From positions 217,672-281,671 of the forward strand of contig JAHLJZ010000024.1 of the NCBI GenBank assembly GCA_025602915.1: a stretch of DNA of 64,000 bases, written 5' to 3'. Shown here piece by piece: positions 24,401 through 37,116 of the stretch. The notes under the pieces were generated by a model. The model did not search any database, was not told the origin of the DNA, and worked only from the letters and a program-made list of their open reading frames with translations. Both the position numbers and the translations under genes were made by a program. This DNA is from Paraphysoderma sedebokerense (Eukaryota > Blastocladiomycota > Physodermatomycetes > Physodermatales > Physodermataceae). Each line of letters starts with the position of its first letter. Position 1 is the first letter of the stretch.

Positions 24401-25909
24401 ATGGTGGTTGGTGACGGTAAGCCAAATTCATTGGGATATTCAATCGTGTCTGAGTTTTTGCTGACACCTCGTATTTAATTCGTCCTCAGCTATGCGTCTT
24501 CAGCAGATTTTTACGAATTTAATATCAAACTCCATTAAATTTACAGAAGCTGGTCACATTGTACTACATACTCAAACTAAACTCGTTTCTTCGGGCCAAC
24601 ACGAATCCATTTACGACGTTACGTTCGCGGTGACAGGTGTGTATCAGGTATTCAATTAAGTTTGTAGAATTATTGCTTATTTGATGTTTGAAGATACCGG
24701 CATTGGAATCGCTCCCGATCGACTCGAGATTATATTTCAACGGTTTGAACAAGAAAATGTTTCGATCAGTAGAGCCTATGGCGGAACAGGTATGTTTTTG
24801 TATGTTTAGATATATTCTTTTTTCCCGATTTTTAACATTATCAATCTTAGGTCTCGGTTTGGCGATATCTCAAGGTAAAATTTATATGTGTTCAGAGCGA
24901 CAACAGCGCATTTGAATAACCACATCACATTCATAGAATTATGTGGACTCATGGGTACGAAACTCTATGCCCGGTCAGAACTCGGTTATGGCTCAACTTT
25001 TTACTTCACTCTACGACTGCCATCGCCGACACCTCATAATTCGCGACTCTCAAATGCGACACATTCTGAAAAACGTCCTCACTCAAATATCAAAGCACTT
25101 TTGCTGTACCCGAACGATAATGTGCTAAAATTTGAGAATTCTGGGAAACCTTTAGTGCAGGTACAACTCGAAAACTACGGGATCCAGGTGTCGACGATGG
25201 AAGTGCCCATTGGAACAGATACTCCAGATGCCGTGACATTTAATCTCGTTTCCTCATCATCTTACGATTTCGTTGTCGTCGATATAAGCACACCATCCAG
25301 TGATCATGTGAGGCAGGTTCTCGCTAATCTGACTTTTCAACTATCGACAATATCGACGAAATCATTCATAGTTCTAAAACCTCAAACTGATTCACCCGAT
25401 ACATCAAGTAAATTTGTGTTAAAGGAGAATCAGTTTCTCAAGATTTTAAGATTTCCGTATAAACAAACTTCTTTAATACAAGCTGTCGCTGAAGTTACCA
25501 GCAAACTACCGGAGCCAAGTAAAAGGCGACGTTCGATAACATTACAAGGGACTGAGCTAACGGCCAGGAAGAACTTGAAAATTCTATTAGCGGAAGACAA
25601 CATGTAAGTGTAATCTTTTCGTGTATATTTCGATTTCCAATATTTCGGCTTTTAAAATACTAACCCCCGGTTGTGATTTTCAGTGTAAATCAGAAAGTTT
25701 TAAGGGCGATGTTTTCCAAACTCGGTTACCAAATCGATATAGCGAATAATGGAGCTGAAGCTGTTGAAACTGTAAAGGAGGTCGATTACGATGTGATTTT
25801 TATGGATGTCCGGTAAGATTGTCTCTCAGACATTTTCTGTTGATTTTGATGGAGGAGAGGGTTGAAACTCACTCTATTACTTTAGAATGCCGATCATGTC
25901 GGGGCTCGA
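21456..25909 (+). repeat. Tandem duplication, unit A (4,454 bp)
   Basis: Every base compared by eye, including introns and the 717-bp upstream region, recurs at +4,454. The unit starts CAGAAGGCAAATC and ends GGGGCTCGA inside an exon of the kinase gene. The junction reads CTCGA|CAGAAGG with no obvious microhomology. Confidence 0.93.
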
Positions 25910-25931
25910 CAGAAGGCAAATCGTAAATTAA
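22173..25931 (+). pseudogene. 7TM-GAF hybrid histidine kinase, copy A, cut in the receiver domain
   Basis: Exons correspond one for one to those of copy B minus 4,454 bp, so the seven helices, GAF, HisKA (SHEVRTP), HATPase and the first half of the receiver are all present. The gene is cut after MPIMSGL. Reading across the junction adds a short foreign tail and stops at 25929-25931. The phosphoacceptor Asp (IFMDVR) is kept, but the conserved Lys and the last strands and helices of the receiver are lost, so phosphotransfer to a stable receiver is doubtful while the kinase core could still work. It keeps its own copy of the promoter region. It may be a real, truncated gene product or an assembly artefact; sequence alone does not decide. 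Confidence 0.8.
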
Positions 25932-28900
25932 ATGCGATCCGCTTGCAGCCCTTCATGAATCTTAAAACTTTTGTGCAGATTAAAATACAACGAGGCCACT
26001 CTAACAGGGATCACCATGCTATGCATCGGTAATTGTCAAAATTTAAATTTCGATGCGAATGAGGAATTTAAAGACGTGACCAGCGTTATTCGTCATTGGA
26101 GGAAATCAATAAACTGAAGCGATGAACGAATGAGAGGGGTGAGAAGGGGTGCAATGAGGTTCAATAGTTTGTTCGCGGCGTTCTTAATAATCAAAGGTGA
26201 CAGTACATCGAATGATTGAAATGTACTACAAACTCAACAATAGGAACTTGCGTCCCATGAACGCCTTAGGACCATCAAAAACGAGAATGTCTGGCGGATG
26301 ACAGTAAGGGCGGTTTTATAGCATTGTTTGCGGCATATTGACTGTGCTAACACACATTGTGCTCGATATTGGATTTGCAGACACAGCAAGGTAGCAACCA
26401 TGGATGCGGCAAGCGTGACGTCATAGGTGCGTAAGTAGCGGTCTGCTTGGTTACATCCACTCTTCCGCCCATTATGGCGCGCCGGATGCCCTTGAAACTG
26501 GGGACAATCAACTCCATTCTTAACTCTTCTTGGGCCCTTCGAATGATGAGGCGGACTTCCTTCCATTTCCTTTAGTCGTCTCGTCACCACAAAAAAAAAG
26601 GAACTGTTGACATCCTTGGCCGGAACATGGAGGCCTCAGAAGTAACTCATTCTCTCGAATGCCTTCAGGTCTGGCTGCCGGTATATACCATAGAAATCGT
26701 CCTTACAACTGCATATATCGTAATCTTCACTTGTGTTTATATAAGAACCCCAGCGCCAAAGAGATGGACAGTGACCTTTTCTTTGATCGCTGTGATGGTA
26801 CGACTTCAATGGATTTCGCTTCTTAAATTGGATGATCGAGCTAATGTCAATTATTATTTCATTTTAGATCTTCGTCAGTGTTGTGAATAATATCGTAACT
26901 ATAAGGCGAGAGTGGGTCATTCTGCTTAAAGACTATACTCCTGGCCGACAACTTTACGTTTACACTATCCCACAAACATTACTACTATTTCTTGAAATTT
27001 CGTTGGGCGAGATTAGTTTATTTCGATATTTGTATCTGCTTTATCCACCCAAAAAATCCCGCATCATTCTCGGCACCGTTGGAATCGGGATTTTTATTCG
27101 AATCATAACTCACTTGACAGGAAGCATATTTACCATCCTCAGTGCACTAAGTCCCGATCGTTCTAGATATGCGACGGGGTCAAAAGTGTGCGGAGTAATT
27201 GCTGCTGTCTTCCTCGTGTTAAATTCAATAGCAATGAGTCTTCTCTTCGTCTATTATTATATTTCAAAATTAAAGTACGCCCGCGCTCATAGAAAATTTC
27301 TCAAAATCCTCGGACGCATCGCTATCAACCATGCTCTCGTTCCGACACTATTCGTCTTTCCACTGCTCTACGTCATGTTCATTAGATCTAAAGTGCAGAT
27401 AGATATTGAAGGCGGATTTACGTGGAATGACTTGGCGGCGATGGTCATGTTACCATTGTTTCGGTTCTTTTACATCATACCAATTGCCTACGCAATGTAT
27501 CTTTTTAATCTTGGTCCTCGGTATTTCCAAGCTCGAAAAATCAATTCCCGCGAAAAGCACGACGCAGTTGAAATAGTACAAGCGTTTAGGGAAGAGAAGG
27601 AACCAGAATCTATCGTTGAAGTTTTCCTCAAAGAAATTTACCTTCGCTTGGGTGCCATTAGTGGAAATATTTTTTCTTATACAGATGATCACAAGTTTGA
27701 ATCTTCGTGTCAGTTTGTTTTAGATGTGAACGCCGATGCAGCGGATGTGGCGTTTGATCCAGTCGTTGAAGACGATCAAGTAGTACCGACATCCGTTCTA
27801 AGATTGGCGTTAAAAACCAATAAGACAGTGATTAAAAGTTATGACGAACCGTGTGATGGTGATGAAGAAGAAGGTCGAGATACATCAGGATTGAAGAAAT
27901 ATGCTCACGAGAAGCAGACTAGATCCATTATTTGTGTTCCCTTGATTGATCGATTTCGTAGTGTCTTCATTTGCATCGACAGGTTTGTGTGATCTTACAT
28001 TTTAGCCCAATGGACAATTAGCATCTAATTATTTTAAATATTACAAGTATCCGGGATGTTTTTGTCGATACCGTATCTGCCACAGATATCTATATTTTAG
28101 AACTGCTATGTCAACAATTGATTGTAACTTTGGAAAATTCGAGGTTTGTCGTGACTGCGCTATTTTATGCTATCCGCTCTCTTCTAACTCACTGGATTAA
28201 TGTAGGCTTTTTGCCGATTTGGCCAAGATGAATCTCGAACTGGACCGCAAAGTTGCAGATAGGACTGAAGCGTTAGAGAAACAGAAATTAGAAATCGAAC
28301 AAGCTAGGTTTAGGGCAGAAGAATGTGCGAAGAGCAAATCTGTGTTCTTGGCTAACATGAGTCATGAAGGTACTTTTCTGTCTTGAATTGGTAGAACTAA
28401 GATATTCGCGGTGTTTCTAATTTGATGATTTTACCTAGTTCGAACGCCGGCCTCTCAAATTCTGGGTGCAACCGAGGTAAGTATTAACTGTCAGATAGCC
28501 CAATCTTGGCATTAGAATTTAATAATCTTTTTTTTCGGAATAGATGCTCTCTGAGTCCTCACTCACCCAAGAACAGATTGATTACGTTAAGATAATCAAT
28601 CATTCTGGCAAACTGTTATTGAATTTGCTGGTACGTGACAATTTAGGTCATTCTCATTCTGATTTTCATTCTTCTGACACAATTCCCTTTCGTAATAGAA
28701 CGACATTCTTGACCTCTCAAAACTAGACAGCAATAAGCTTAAGTTGGAATACTCCGAGTTCGATCTACATCAAACCGTTAAAATCAGCGTTGAAGCTTTC
28801 ACGGTAACGAAACCATTGTGTTTGGCGTACCTTGTCGACGACGATCTACCAAAAATGGTGGTTGGTGACGGTAAGCCAAATTCATTGGGATATTCAATCG

Positions 28901-30363
28901 TGTCTGAGTTTTTGCTGACACCTCGTATTTAATTCGTCCTCAGCTATGCGTCTTCAGCAGATTTTTACGAATTTAATATCAAACTCCATTAAATTTACAG
29001 AAGCTGGTCACATTGTACTACATACTCAAACTAAACTCGTTTCTTCGGGCCAACACGAATCCATTTACGACGTTACGTTCGCGGTGACAGGTGTGTATCA
29101 GGTATTCAATTAAGTTTGTAGAATTATTGCTTATTTGATGTTTGAAGATACCGGCATTGGAATCGCTCCCGATCGACTCGAGATTATATTTCAACGGTTT
29201 GAACAAGAAAATGTTTCGATCAGTAGAGCCTATGGCGGAACAGGTATGTTTTTGTATGTTTAGATATATTCTTTTTTCCCGATTTTTAACATTATCAATC
29301 TTAGGTCTCGGTTTGGCGATATCTCAAGGTAAAATTTATATGTGTTCAGAGCGACAACAGCGCATTTGAATAACCACATCACATTCATAGAATTATGTGG
29401 ACTCATGGGTACGAAACTCTATGCCCGGTCAGAACTCGGTTATGGCTCAACTTTTTACTTCACTCTACGACTGCCATCGCCGACACCTCATAATTCGCGA
29501 CTCTCAAATGCGACACATTCTGAAAAACGTCCTCACTCAAATATCAAAGCACTTTTGCTGTACCCGAACGATAATGTGCTAAAATTTGAGAATTCTGGGA
29601 AACCTTTAGTGCAGGTACAACTCGAAAACTACGGGATCCAGGTGTCGACGATGGAAGTGCCCATTGGAACAGATACTCCAGATGCCGTGACATTTAATCT
29701 CGTTTCCTCATCATCTTACGATTTCGTTGTCGTCGATATAAGCACACCATCCAGTGATCATGTGAGGCAGGTTCTCGCTAATCTGACTTTTCAACTATCG
29801 ACAATATCGACGAAATCATTCATAGTTCTAAAACCTCAAACTGATTCACCCGATACATCAAGTAAATTTGTGTTAAAGGAGAATCAGTTTCTCAAGATTT
29901 TAAGATTTCCGTATAAACAAACTTCTTTAATACAAGCTGTCGCTGAAGTTACCAGCAAACTACCGGAGCCAAGTAAAAGGCGACGTTCGATAACATTACA
30001 AGGGACTGAGCTAACGGCCAGGAAGAACTTGAAAATTCTATTAGCGGAAGACAACATGTAAGTGTAATCTTTTCGTGTATATTTCGATTTCCAATATTTC
30101 GGCTTTTAAAATACTAACCCCCGGTTGTGATTTTCAGTGTAAATCAGAAAGTTTTAAGGGCGATGTTTTCCAAACTCGGTTACCAAATCGATATAGCGAA
30201 TAATGGAGCTGAAGCTGTTGAAACTGTAAAGGAGGTCGATTACGATGTGATTTTTATGGATGTCCGGTAAGATTGTCTCTCAGACATTTTCTGTTGATTT
30301 TGATGGAGGAGAGGGTTGAAACTCACTCTATTACTTTAGAATGCCGATCATGTCGGGGCTCGA
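25910..30363 (+). repeat. Tandem duplication, unit B (4,454 bp)
   Basis: This is the second, apparently identical copy of the unit at 21456-25909. Unlike unit A it runs on into unique sequence (GGCCACGCG...), which completes the gene. This makes B the ancestral context at the 3' side, while the 5' flank of unit A is the ancestral context at the 5' side. Confidence 0.93.
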
Positions 30364-30624
30364 GGCCACGCGATTAATAAAATCACACTGTCGTTCGGAT
30401 GCATCCAGGAAAGCACCCATAATTATTGGATTGAGGTGAGACTGCATAGCGATTGTTTTTTTTTTTTATGTGATTCTAAAAATTCCTTTCTTTACAATGA
30501 ATTTAGCGCTGACGCTCTGATGGAGAATTATCAAGACGGGCTTAAGGCTGGGATGGACGGGTATCTTTCCAAGCCGGTTTCCAAAAATACACTCGTCAGC
30601 ATACTCCAAAAATACTTTTCTTAA
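26627..30624 (+). CDS. Seven-helix GAF hybrid histidine kinase with receiver domain, copy B (complete)
   Basis: Inferred exons: 26627-26797, 26868-27982, 28048-28143, 28206-28369, 28449-28486, 28544-28630, 28699-28870, 28944-29090, 29148-29243, 29305-29328, 29391-30057, 30138-30266, 30340-30435, 30507-30624. The N-terminal about 240 residues hold seven membrane segments with a conserved GEISLFRYLYLLY in TM3 and AYAMYLFNLGPRY at the end of TM7. A GAF-like domain follows (RSIICVPLIDR...ILELLCQQLIVTLENS), then a coiled coil, HisKA with FLANMSHEVRTP (phospho-His), HATPase_c with N box (FTNLISNSIKF), DTGIGI, FQRFEQE and GGTGLGLAI. The receiver has LLAEDN, IFMDVRMP and LSKPV. It would sense an unknown signal at the membrane and start a His-Asp relay. 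I do not recognise the seven-helix domain. It lacks a TM7 retinal lysine, so it is not a microbial rhodopsin. Confidence 0.9.
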
Positions 30625-31560
30625 ATACGATGGGACTGTTTTGTGGGTCCTTGAATTCTATTTATTATCTGATTTGCTATATGTAATATCTGAAGTATGT
30701 AATTTTGAGAGCACAATGTAAAAATATATAAAGAGCGGTAATGTTTGATATGCGGTGTCTTAATTTTGAACATGTCATGTACTACCCCACTATAACACGC
30801 CCTTTCGCTAGCGCAACTGTTCTTTTGATCGCCGAAGGTTTTGCTTGACGGTGCGTCATGTTATTTTGGAGACACGAAGACACGGTGAATGAAGACGCGC
30901 AAGCCAGGACTGAAGAAGCGGCTAGAATTCGCGGAAAGATAGATTTCTGAATATTCGTCACTAACAAATACAAATATTTTCAATTAAAATGAAAAAGTAA
31001 GCAGGCTGAAAAATGATTGCTCGGTTGAAACCTTCCGGTACTGCGAGTCTATATCCTGACGAAATTACAGACAATGTATGGCGCGAAACTTGCCCGGTAC
31101 ATTTCCTTACTCAAACATCAGAACAAGTTCCTTATTAGATTGTTCTTAGCTAACGAATACCCAACATCAATTTCCTTATTGGGTAACTACATCGAAAATC
31201 AATATCGAGACTGTTAAACATGCCAGCAGAAATTAGTAGATAATAACGGCCAATGACTTCCTTTTGAAAATAAAAAAGACACTACATTAATGCTTTCTTA
31301 TTATAGAACTCGGAAAATAGTTGCTCGCCCCCAGTAACAACTCGCGTGACACAGGCAACAAACCATTGGTTAGGGCCGGAATTCGGACATCACAGCTGGA
31401 GCTTTTAGCACATTGCCGTCATTAGACATGAACTGCGAAGAGTATATATTGTATATTTCTGCAAATTTGATTCAGCTCGTAAATATCTAACGCATTTTTC
31501 TTTCCGTATGAATTGACTGATAGTACTCGACAGAATAAGAACGAAGAACAATTAGTGCGA
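30625..31560. other. Intergenic, histidine kinase B to U-box gene
   Basis: AT-rich 3' UTR-like sequence near 30660-30740, then about 0.8 kb without a convincing gene. An open frame continues upstream of the U-box ATG only to a TTG at 31513. Confidence 0.45.
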
Positions 31561-32031
31561 ATGTCGACTAATCTAAAAAGCTTATGGAATGTCGGCAAAA
31601 TCACAGCAGACGTGTTCGCTCGTGCAGGAGTGAGTACAGTCGACGAAGCTCGCAATTGTTCGATGGAAAAAGTTCAGCAAGTCATCAACACATTGAAGGG
31701 GGAAAAACCAGATAAACTTGAGAAATACTGGAAAAATCTCACAAGCAGATGTAATGATGTTATTTATCGCTGTCGGACAGCTGAAGCTAAGCCGATTGAA
31801 CCGGAGCATCTATGCTGTCCCATTACATTCGATCTTTTCAAAGAGCCAGTGGTGACGCCTTCTGGTCACAGCTACGAGAAATGTGCCTTGCTGGAACATC
31901 TCAAGACATTTGGCACAGATCCATTCACTCGTGCCAAATTGGAATCGGAACAGCTATATCCTAATTATGCATTAGTGGAGGCTGTAGCTAACTTCAAAAA
32001 GAACGATAGACTGTATTCAATGTTTACTTAG
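31561..32031 (+). CDS. Small U-box protein, probable E3 ubiquitin ligase
   Basis: A 156-residue single-exon protein. The C-terminal about 70 residues form a U-box: IEPEHLCCPITFDLFKEP, VVTPSGHSYEKCALLEHLK, DPFTRAKL, LYPNYALVEAVANF. This resembles the CHIP/Ufd2-type fold that binds E2 enzymes without zinc. The N-terminal part (LWNVGKITADVFARAGV STVDEA) has the look of a helix-hairpin-helix, which is only a guess. It lacks the TPR domain of CHIP. The start is set at ATG 31561; an upstream exon cannot be excluded. It lies between the two 7TM-kinase loci. Confidence 0.75.
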   Translation: MSTNLKSLWNVGKITADVFARAGVSTVDEARNCSMEKVQQVINTLKGEKPDKLEKYWKNLTSRCNDVIYRCRTAEAKPIEPEHLCCPITFDLFKEPVVTPSGHSYEKCALLEHLKTFGTDPFTRAKLESEQLYPNYALVEAVANFKKNDRLYSMFT

Positions 32032-32968
32032 AAAGTATCACAGTACTTGAATTATTTCAGGCTCAAGCATCGGATCAAGGTGGATCATTTGCAGGGGTAT
32101 GAAGCAAAGATTGTAATGCTCTCAGTCACTTAATACCGAAAATCTATCAAATAAACATTCAGAATGATTTAATTTTGTGTTTGGTTAGTAGGATTTACAG
32201 TGCAGATGGCAGACTGCTCATAAATGCTTCGCAATTAGATATCGCTTACAATCAATAAAATACTTGTAATTATAAACCATTAATCGTATTCGAGGGAAGC
32301 TTTGTTGATATTATCTCACAAACTTGCTTCTAACTTTCAAGTCAAATGAGTTGCCCGAATCAATCACCTTCAGGTGGCCAACAGCCTCCAGCTTATACAT
32401 AACGTTCACAACTTAGAAGCGCAATTCAAACGGACATTGTTCATTCGATCCAAGATGGCGTACCGGAAAAGGTTCTCGTATATCTCTTAGTCTCTACATG
32501 TCTAGAAGAGATGAACTGCTCCCCTGTATGTGCATGTTGCGGAGAATTTGTTGAGAGATAGCTGGCTCTAGTTGTGGGCACAAAGAGGCGCACCAAACTG
32601 CAAATTAATTTATTCTCTCTGTCCGCGCCTCTGGACTGATATTTTCTTTTAATAAGGCAGCCTTGTGTTGCACCTTGTTGCACATCGTTCAGTGACCGAC
32701 GTCCCGGTAACACTAGCATTGTTTAATCCGTAACACTTTCGTAACGCACACGAGTGCATACGTAATTTGGCGAAAAGACTTCGAGAACAATGGAAGTCCG
32801 CCGCCCGAGACACCTGACGATTGGGACCTGTCACCCACATCAATCGTGACTGGGTTTTTCCGGGGGACATTCTCCGTTAATTTTTATCCAAAGTTGCACA
32901 CTAGTTTCACCCAAAGCATTAAAAAGGACAAAAAAAAATTGAAGTTATCGGTATCAGCTTCAAAGGAG
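32032..32968. other. Intergenic, U-box gene to 7TM histidine kinase C
   Basis: No gene was recognised. The open frame of the next gene extends upstream of its ATG to a GTG at 32846, but those residues are Lys-rich and not conserved with copies A and B. Confidence 0.45.
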
Positions 32969-35900
32969 ATGCGGGAACACATTCTTCATAATTATCATGA
33001 GCTTTCCGTTTTCCTCGCCAACATCTCGATCGTCTTTGTGTTTAGCACCCTCTTCGTCCTATTTGGAGGGTACATTTTTATCAAGACACCCTCCTCGAAA
33101 CGACACAAGACATCATTTATTCTCGGAATAGCCGTCCTATGGTGCTCCCTTTTATTTAATCTTATTTCCATACGATGGGATTTCATTAAAATCTTGAAAA
33201 TTGATACTGGGATGCCGGATGTTTACGAATTCACGATACCCCTATGCCTTTCGCATTACCTCGCCTTGGCTTTAGGTGAATTTGCCTTGGTTAGGTATTT
33301 GTATTTACTACGCAGGAGAGAAAAATCAAAGAAAAGCGTTGTTTTGATGGCGATTCTAACAGCGATGCGGGCTATAAGTCATGCAATTGTTGTAGCCCTC
33401 GTCATTAAAGGAGACTTGGAGGGAAACAAACCAAAATATTATGAAGAAATCAAAATCGCTGGCACCATCGGTGGTATTGGTTTAGCCATGAATAATGTGC
33501 TACTTAGTGGGTTATTTCTATCTTTTTACTTGAGTAAACTTCGGTAAATTTAATTGCTCTTTCAAGAATGGGTTATGAATTTCGCTTACGCTCTCTACAT
33601 AGATACGCCATCATGCATCGAAAATTCCTGCAAGTACTTGGACGAATTACAACTCAGCATGCCATTCTACCCAGTTTTTTCATCATTCCATCGGCCGCGC
33701 TTTACATTCAGACATGCTCATCTAAAGTTCCCAATCCCCATGTTGCCCTGCGGTTCACAATAATCCATCAGATATTTTTGTTTTCTTTTTCGATATCAGT
33801 TGCCTACGCTATGTATCTTCTGAATCTGGGACCTCGCCATTATCAACTTTACAGTCTGCGCAGCATGCCAGAATTGAAAGCCAATGAGATCGTACAAGCG
33901 TTTTCCCGGGAGAAAAGATTGGAAGCCATCGTGGAACATTATCTTCGTGAAGTTTACTTTCGAGTAGGGGGAATATCAGGGTACATATGTCACAATGTTC
34001 AAGGCAAATTTGTGCCTTCCTGTTCGTTTGAATTACACGGATCAACAGAGAAAATAACTGTCAGTTTTGACAACATCCAACCCGATACTCTACCAGTCTC
34101 TGTTCTTGAAGTCGCTTTACTTAAAAACGAAACGATAGTCGAAGGGTGCGATTACTTGAAAAATGAAGCGCTCAAGGCCTCGGAATTTGACGAAATCGCC
34201 CACGGATATCAACGAAGATCAATAATATGTGTGCCTACTTTATCCGAAAGACTTGGCCGTGCTTTTGTTTGTATTGTTTCTACGAAGGATGCGTTCGTTG
34301 ACATGATAAGCCCCATGGAAATATACATTTTAGAATTACTGTCGCAGCAAATGATAGTATCATTGGAGAATTCCAGGTAAATTATAATTGTGATTTTCAC
34401 GCGCTATTAGATTTCCATACTGAGATTTGCATGTCGCAAAAGATTGTTTAACGAACTGGCGGATATGAATCGGGATTTAGACCAGAAAGTGGCGGATAGA
34501 ACGAGAGAACTTGAAAAGCAGAAATTGGAGTTGGAAGAAGCGAAACAGAGGGCTGAAGAGTCCGCTCGCGCGAAATCTGTATTCTTGGCTAATATGAGCC
34601 ATGAAGGTAACCATTCCAGGAAAAAGTCAATTAAACAAAACTAACGATTTGCTTTAATTAGTGCGAACCCCGGCATCGCAGATTATATCTGCAGCAGAAA
34701 TGTTGATGGATACGACTTTAAACACGGAACAGAATGATTATATCAATATTATTAATTCGTCCGGAAATCTGCTACTGAACCTTCTGGTATATAAACTCAA
34801 GCTTAATATACAGTTTTCTGCACTTCCGAAGCCTTGATGAATAACCATCAATTTGCCCCGTAATTACAGAACGATATCCTTGATCTCTCAAAAATGGACT
34901 CACAAAAGCTAAAATTGGAATGTGCACCGTTTAATCTTCGACAAGTTATAAAAACTACAGTAGAGGCCTTCTCTGTGTCGAAACCGCTTTACCTGGCGTA
35001 TGTTGTTGATCCTGATTTACCGGATATTATTATAGGAGACGGTGAGTACAAAAATAGTAAATTGCCATTTCGCATGACCAACTCGACTAATCAATGCACA
35101 CTAGCTTTGCGATTACAACAGATTTTTTTAAATCTTATTTCGAATGCCCTCAAGTTTACCAGCTCGGGTTATGTTCTGTTGGAGGCAAAGATGCTCTCGA
35201 TTCAGGATGGCACGGACAGCGGAGAATTTGAGATTATGTTTTCTGTGAGCGGTATGACTCCACCTTGATTCTGGTCCGTTAGAAATCCGAACTCATCGTC
35301 TGTTTATTTAGATACTGGTAACGGTATATCAAAGGAGAAATTGGAAGTTATATTCCAACGATTCGAACAAGAGAACACATCTATAAGTCGACTCCATGGA
35401 GGAACAGGTATATTATTAGCCTAATACATTCAATTAATTATAATGATACATGAGCAGTCATAATTAACCTCTCATATCACGAAAAGGTCTAGGTTTGGCT
35501 ATATCAAAAGGTAATTTATACTCTCGTTAGCTCAAATTGAGAAGCGGGGTAATTGACACTCATTTCCTAATAGATCTATGCAGCCTCATGAATTCAAAGC
35601 TCTGCGCTGTATCAGAAGTAGGTCGCGGATCCAAATTCTACTTTACACTTCAAACGCGGTCGCCGCAAAATTCATCATCGGAAATGCGTAATAATTTACC
35701 CTGTCAGAAAAGGGTATTACTGCTGTCCAATCCATCGGAGAATGAATTAGATCAAATCCAGATATCGAAGTCTATTTTACAATTTCAAATTGAGTCCGCA
35801 GGAGGCCAAGTCACGCACCGCGACTTCTCGAAGGTCGATCCTTTTATTCAAGACATCGACCATTTCGCCTTCGACTGTATAGTAGTGGATACTCTAAACC

Positions 35901-36665
35901 TCTCTCCTAAACAGTTAGAGACTTTTGTCTCTAATTTGCCTCACCCCAAGTTGGACGTCGTTTTTATCTGCCACAATGAAAGGATCGAGAGATTGCAGTA
36001 CACAAATCCGATTTTTGATAGATGCACATTTTTGACGCTTCCTTATAAGCAAAGCTCTCTCAGTAAGGCAATTCTAAAAAATGACAAGAATATCGGAATA
36101 AAGGACGATACCTTGCCGACAGATAATATGCACACTCCGATCTTAAATGGTTGTTTGAATATACTACTAGCGGAAGACAATACGTACGCTTTTTATATTC
36201 TTTGATCCTTTTCTTCCAATGTTTGATTTCTGACATTTCATTTGGTTCGATTCTGAAGAGTGAATCAACGGGTGATGAAAGCCATGTTCAAAAGACTAGG
36301 ATACAACATTGATGTCGCGGTGAACGGATTAGAAGCTACCCGGATGGCCAGTAAGAAAGATTATGATTGCATCTTTATGGATGTCAGGTACTTTTGTCCC
36401 TTCCTATACGTTTGTCCGTTCATCAACTTAAAGTTCACCGGTTCTTAGGATGCCCATCGTTGACGGCTTGGAAGCGACAAAAAGAATAAGACAACACTCG
36501 ACCGAGACTTCCCCCAACAGTAAGACTCCAATCATAATCGGATTATCTGCCGATGCGTTACAAGAAAACTATGCAGAAGGTTTAAATGTTGGGATGGACG
36601 CTTATTTATCCAAACCAATATCAAGGTCCACTTTATCCGGAATCCTACAGAGATATTTTGGTTAA
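32969..36665 (+). CDS. Seven-helix GAF hybrid histidine kinase with receiver domain, paralogue C
   Basis: Inferred exons: 32969-33543, 33603-34376, 34443-34606, 34662-34786, 34870-35041, 35105-35251, 35312-35407, 35487-35510, 35574-36183, 36259-36387, 36449-36665. Same architecture as copies A and B but clearly diverged. It has seven membrane segments with GEFALVRYLYLL in TM3 and AYAMYLLNLGPRHYQ after TM7, a GAF-like domain (RSIICVPTLSERLGRAFVC), HisKA FLANMSHEVRTP, HATPase FLNLISNALKF, DTGNGI, FQRFEQE, GGTGLGLAI, and a receiver with LLAEDN, IFMDVRMP and LSKPI. All catalytic residues are present. Two introns of copies A/B are absent here (after the H-box exon, and in the last part of the receiver). 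It probably feeds the same phosphorelay with different input specificity. Confidence 0.9.
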
Positions 36666-37116
36666 TTCTGCCACTGATAATTTCACACGGCCGTATACTT
36701 AACAACCCAAACTCCACCTCAATTTTGTCACATTATGTACATAAAAACCAGTTTTAGTTTTTATATATATTATTCCTAGACCGTTGCGCTGTTTCAGATT
36801 TTGACATGTTCGTTCAGTGTTGTACTATATTTGAGTAGTGGGGGTGATCTTGTACATTAACTTCAAAATACCGATTAATATAATTAAACCGTTACCTTTT
36901 CTCTCTCGTGAACTTTTAGATTCTATGATCTCTTAAGGCACCTGGATGTCAATGTGAATGATCGGTCAAAATTAAATGCCTTCCAGAAATACCACAAGCA
37001 TGGTATTTTGCTTAATACAGATCTCGGAGGCGGTCTTGAACCTCAGTCGTCCGTCTTTCGACTGTCGCGTAGTTCGTCAACTGACAACTCATTTTTTGAG
37101 CATTTTTTAGCATATA
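36666..37116. other. Intergenic between convergent kinase C and tyrosine recombinase genes
   Basis: AT-rich 3' flank with no gene recognised. It could include the 3' end of a Crypton element, but no terminal sequence could be defined. Confidence 0.4.

Noticed and set aside
26627-27982. Microbial rhodopsin-type sensor in front of the histidine kinase
   Set aside because: TM7 (PLFRFFYIIPIAYAMYL) has no lysine for retinal and the TM3 acid pattern does not fit.
26627-30624. True ethylene-receptor orthologue
   Set aside because: GAF and kinase order agree, but the membrane part has seven helices rather than three or four, and no Cys/His copper pair was seen.
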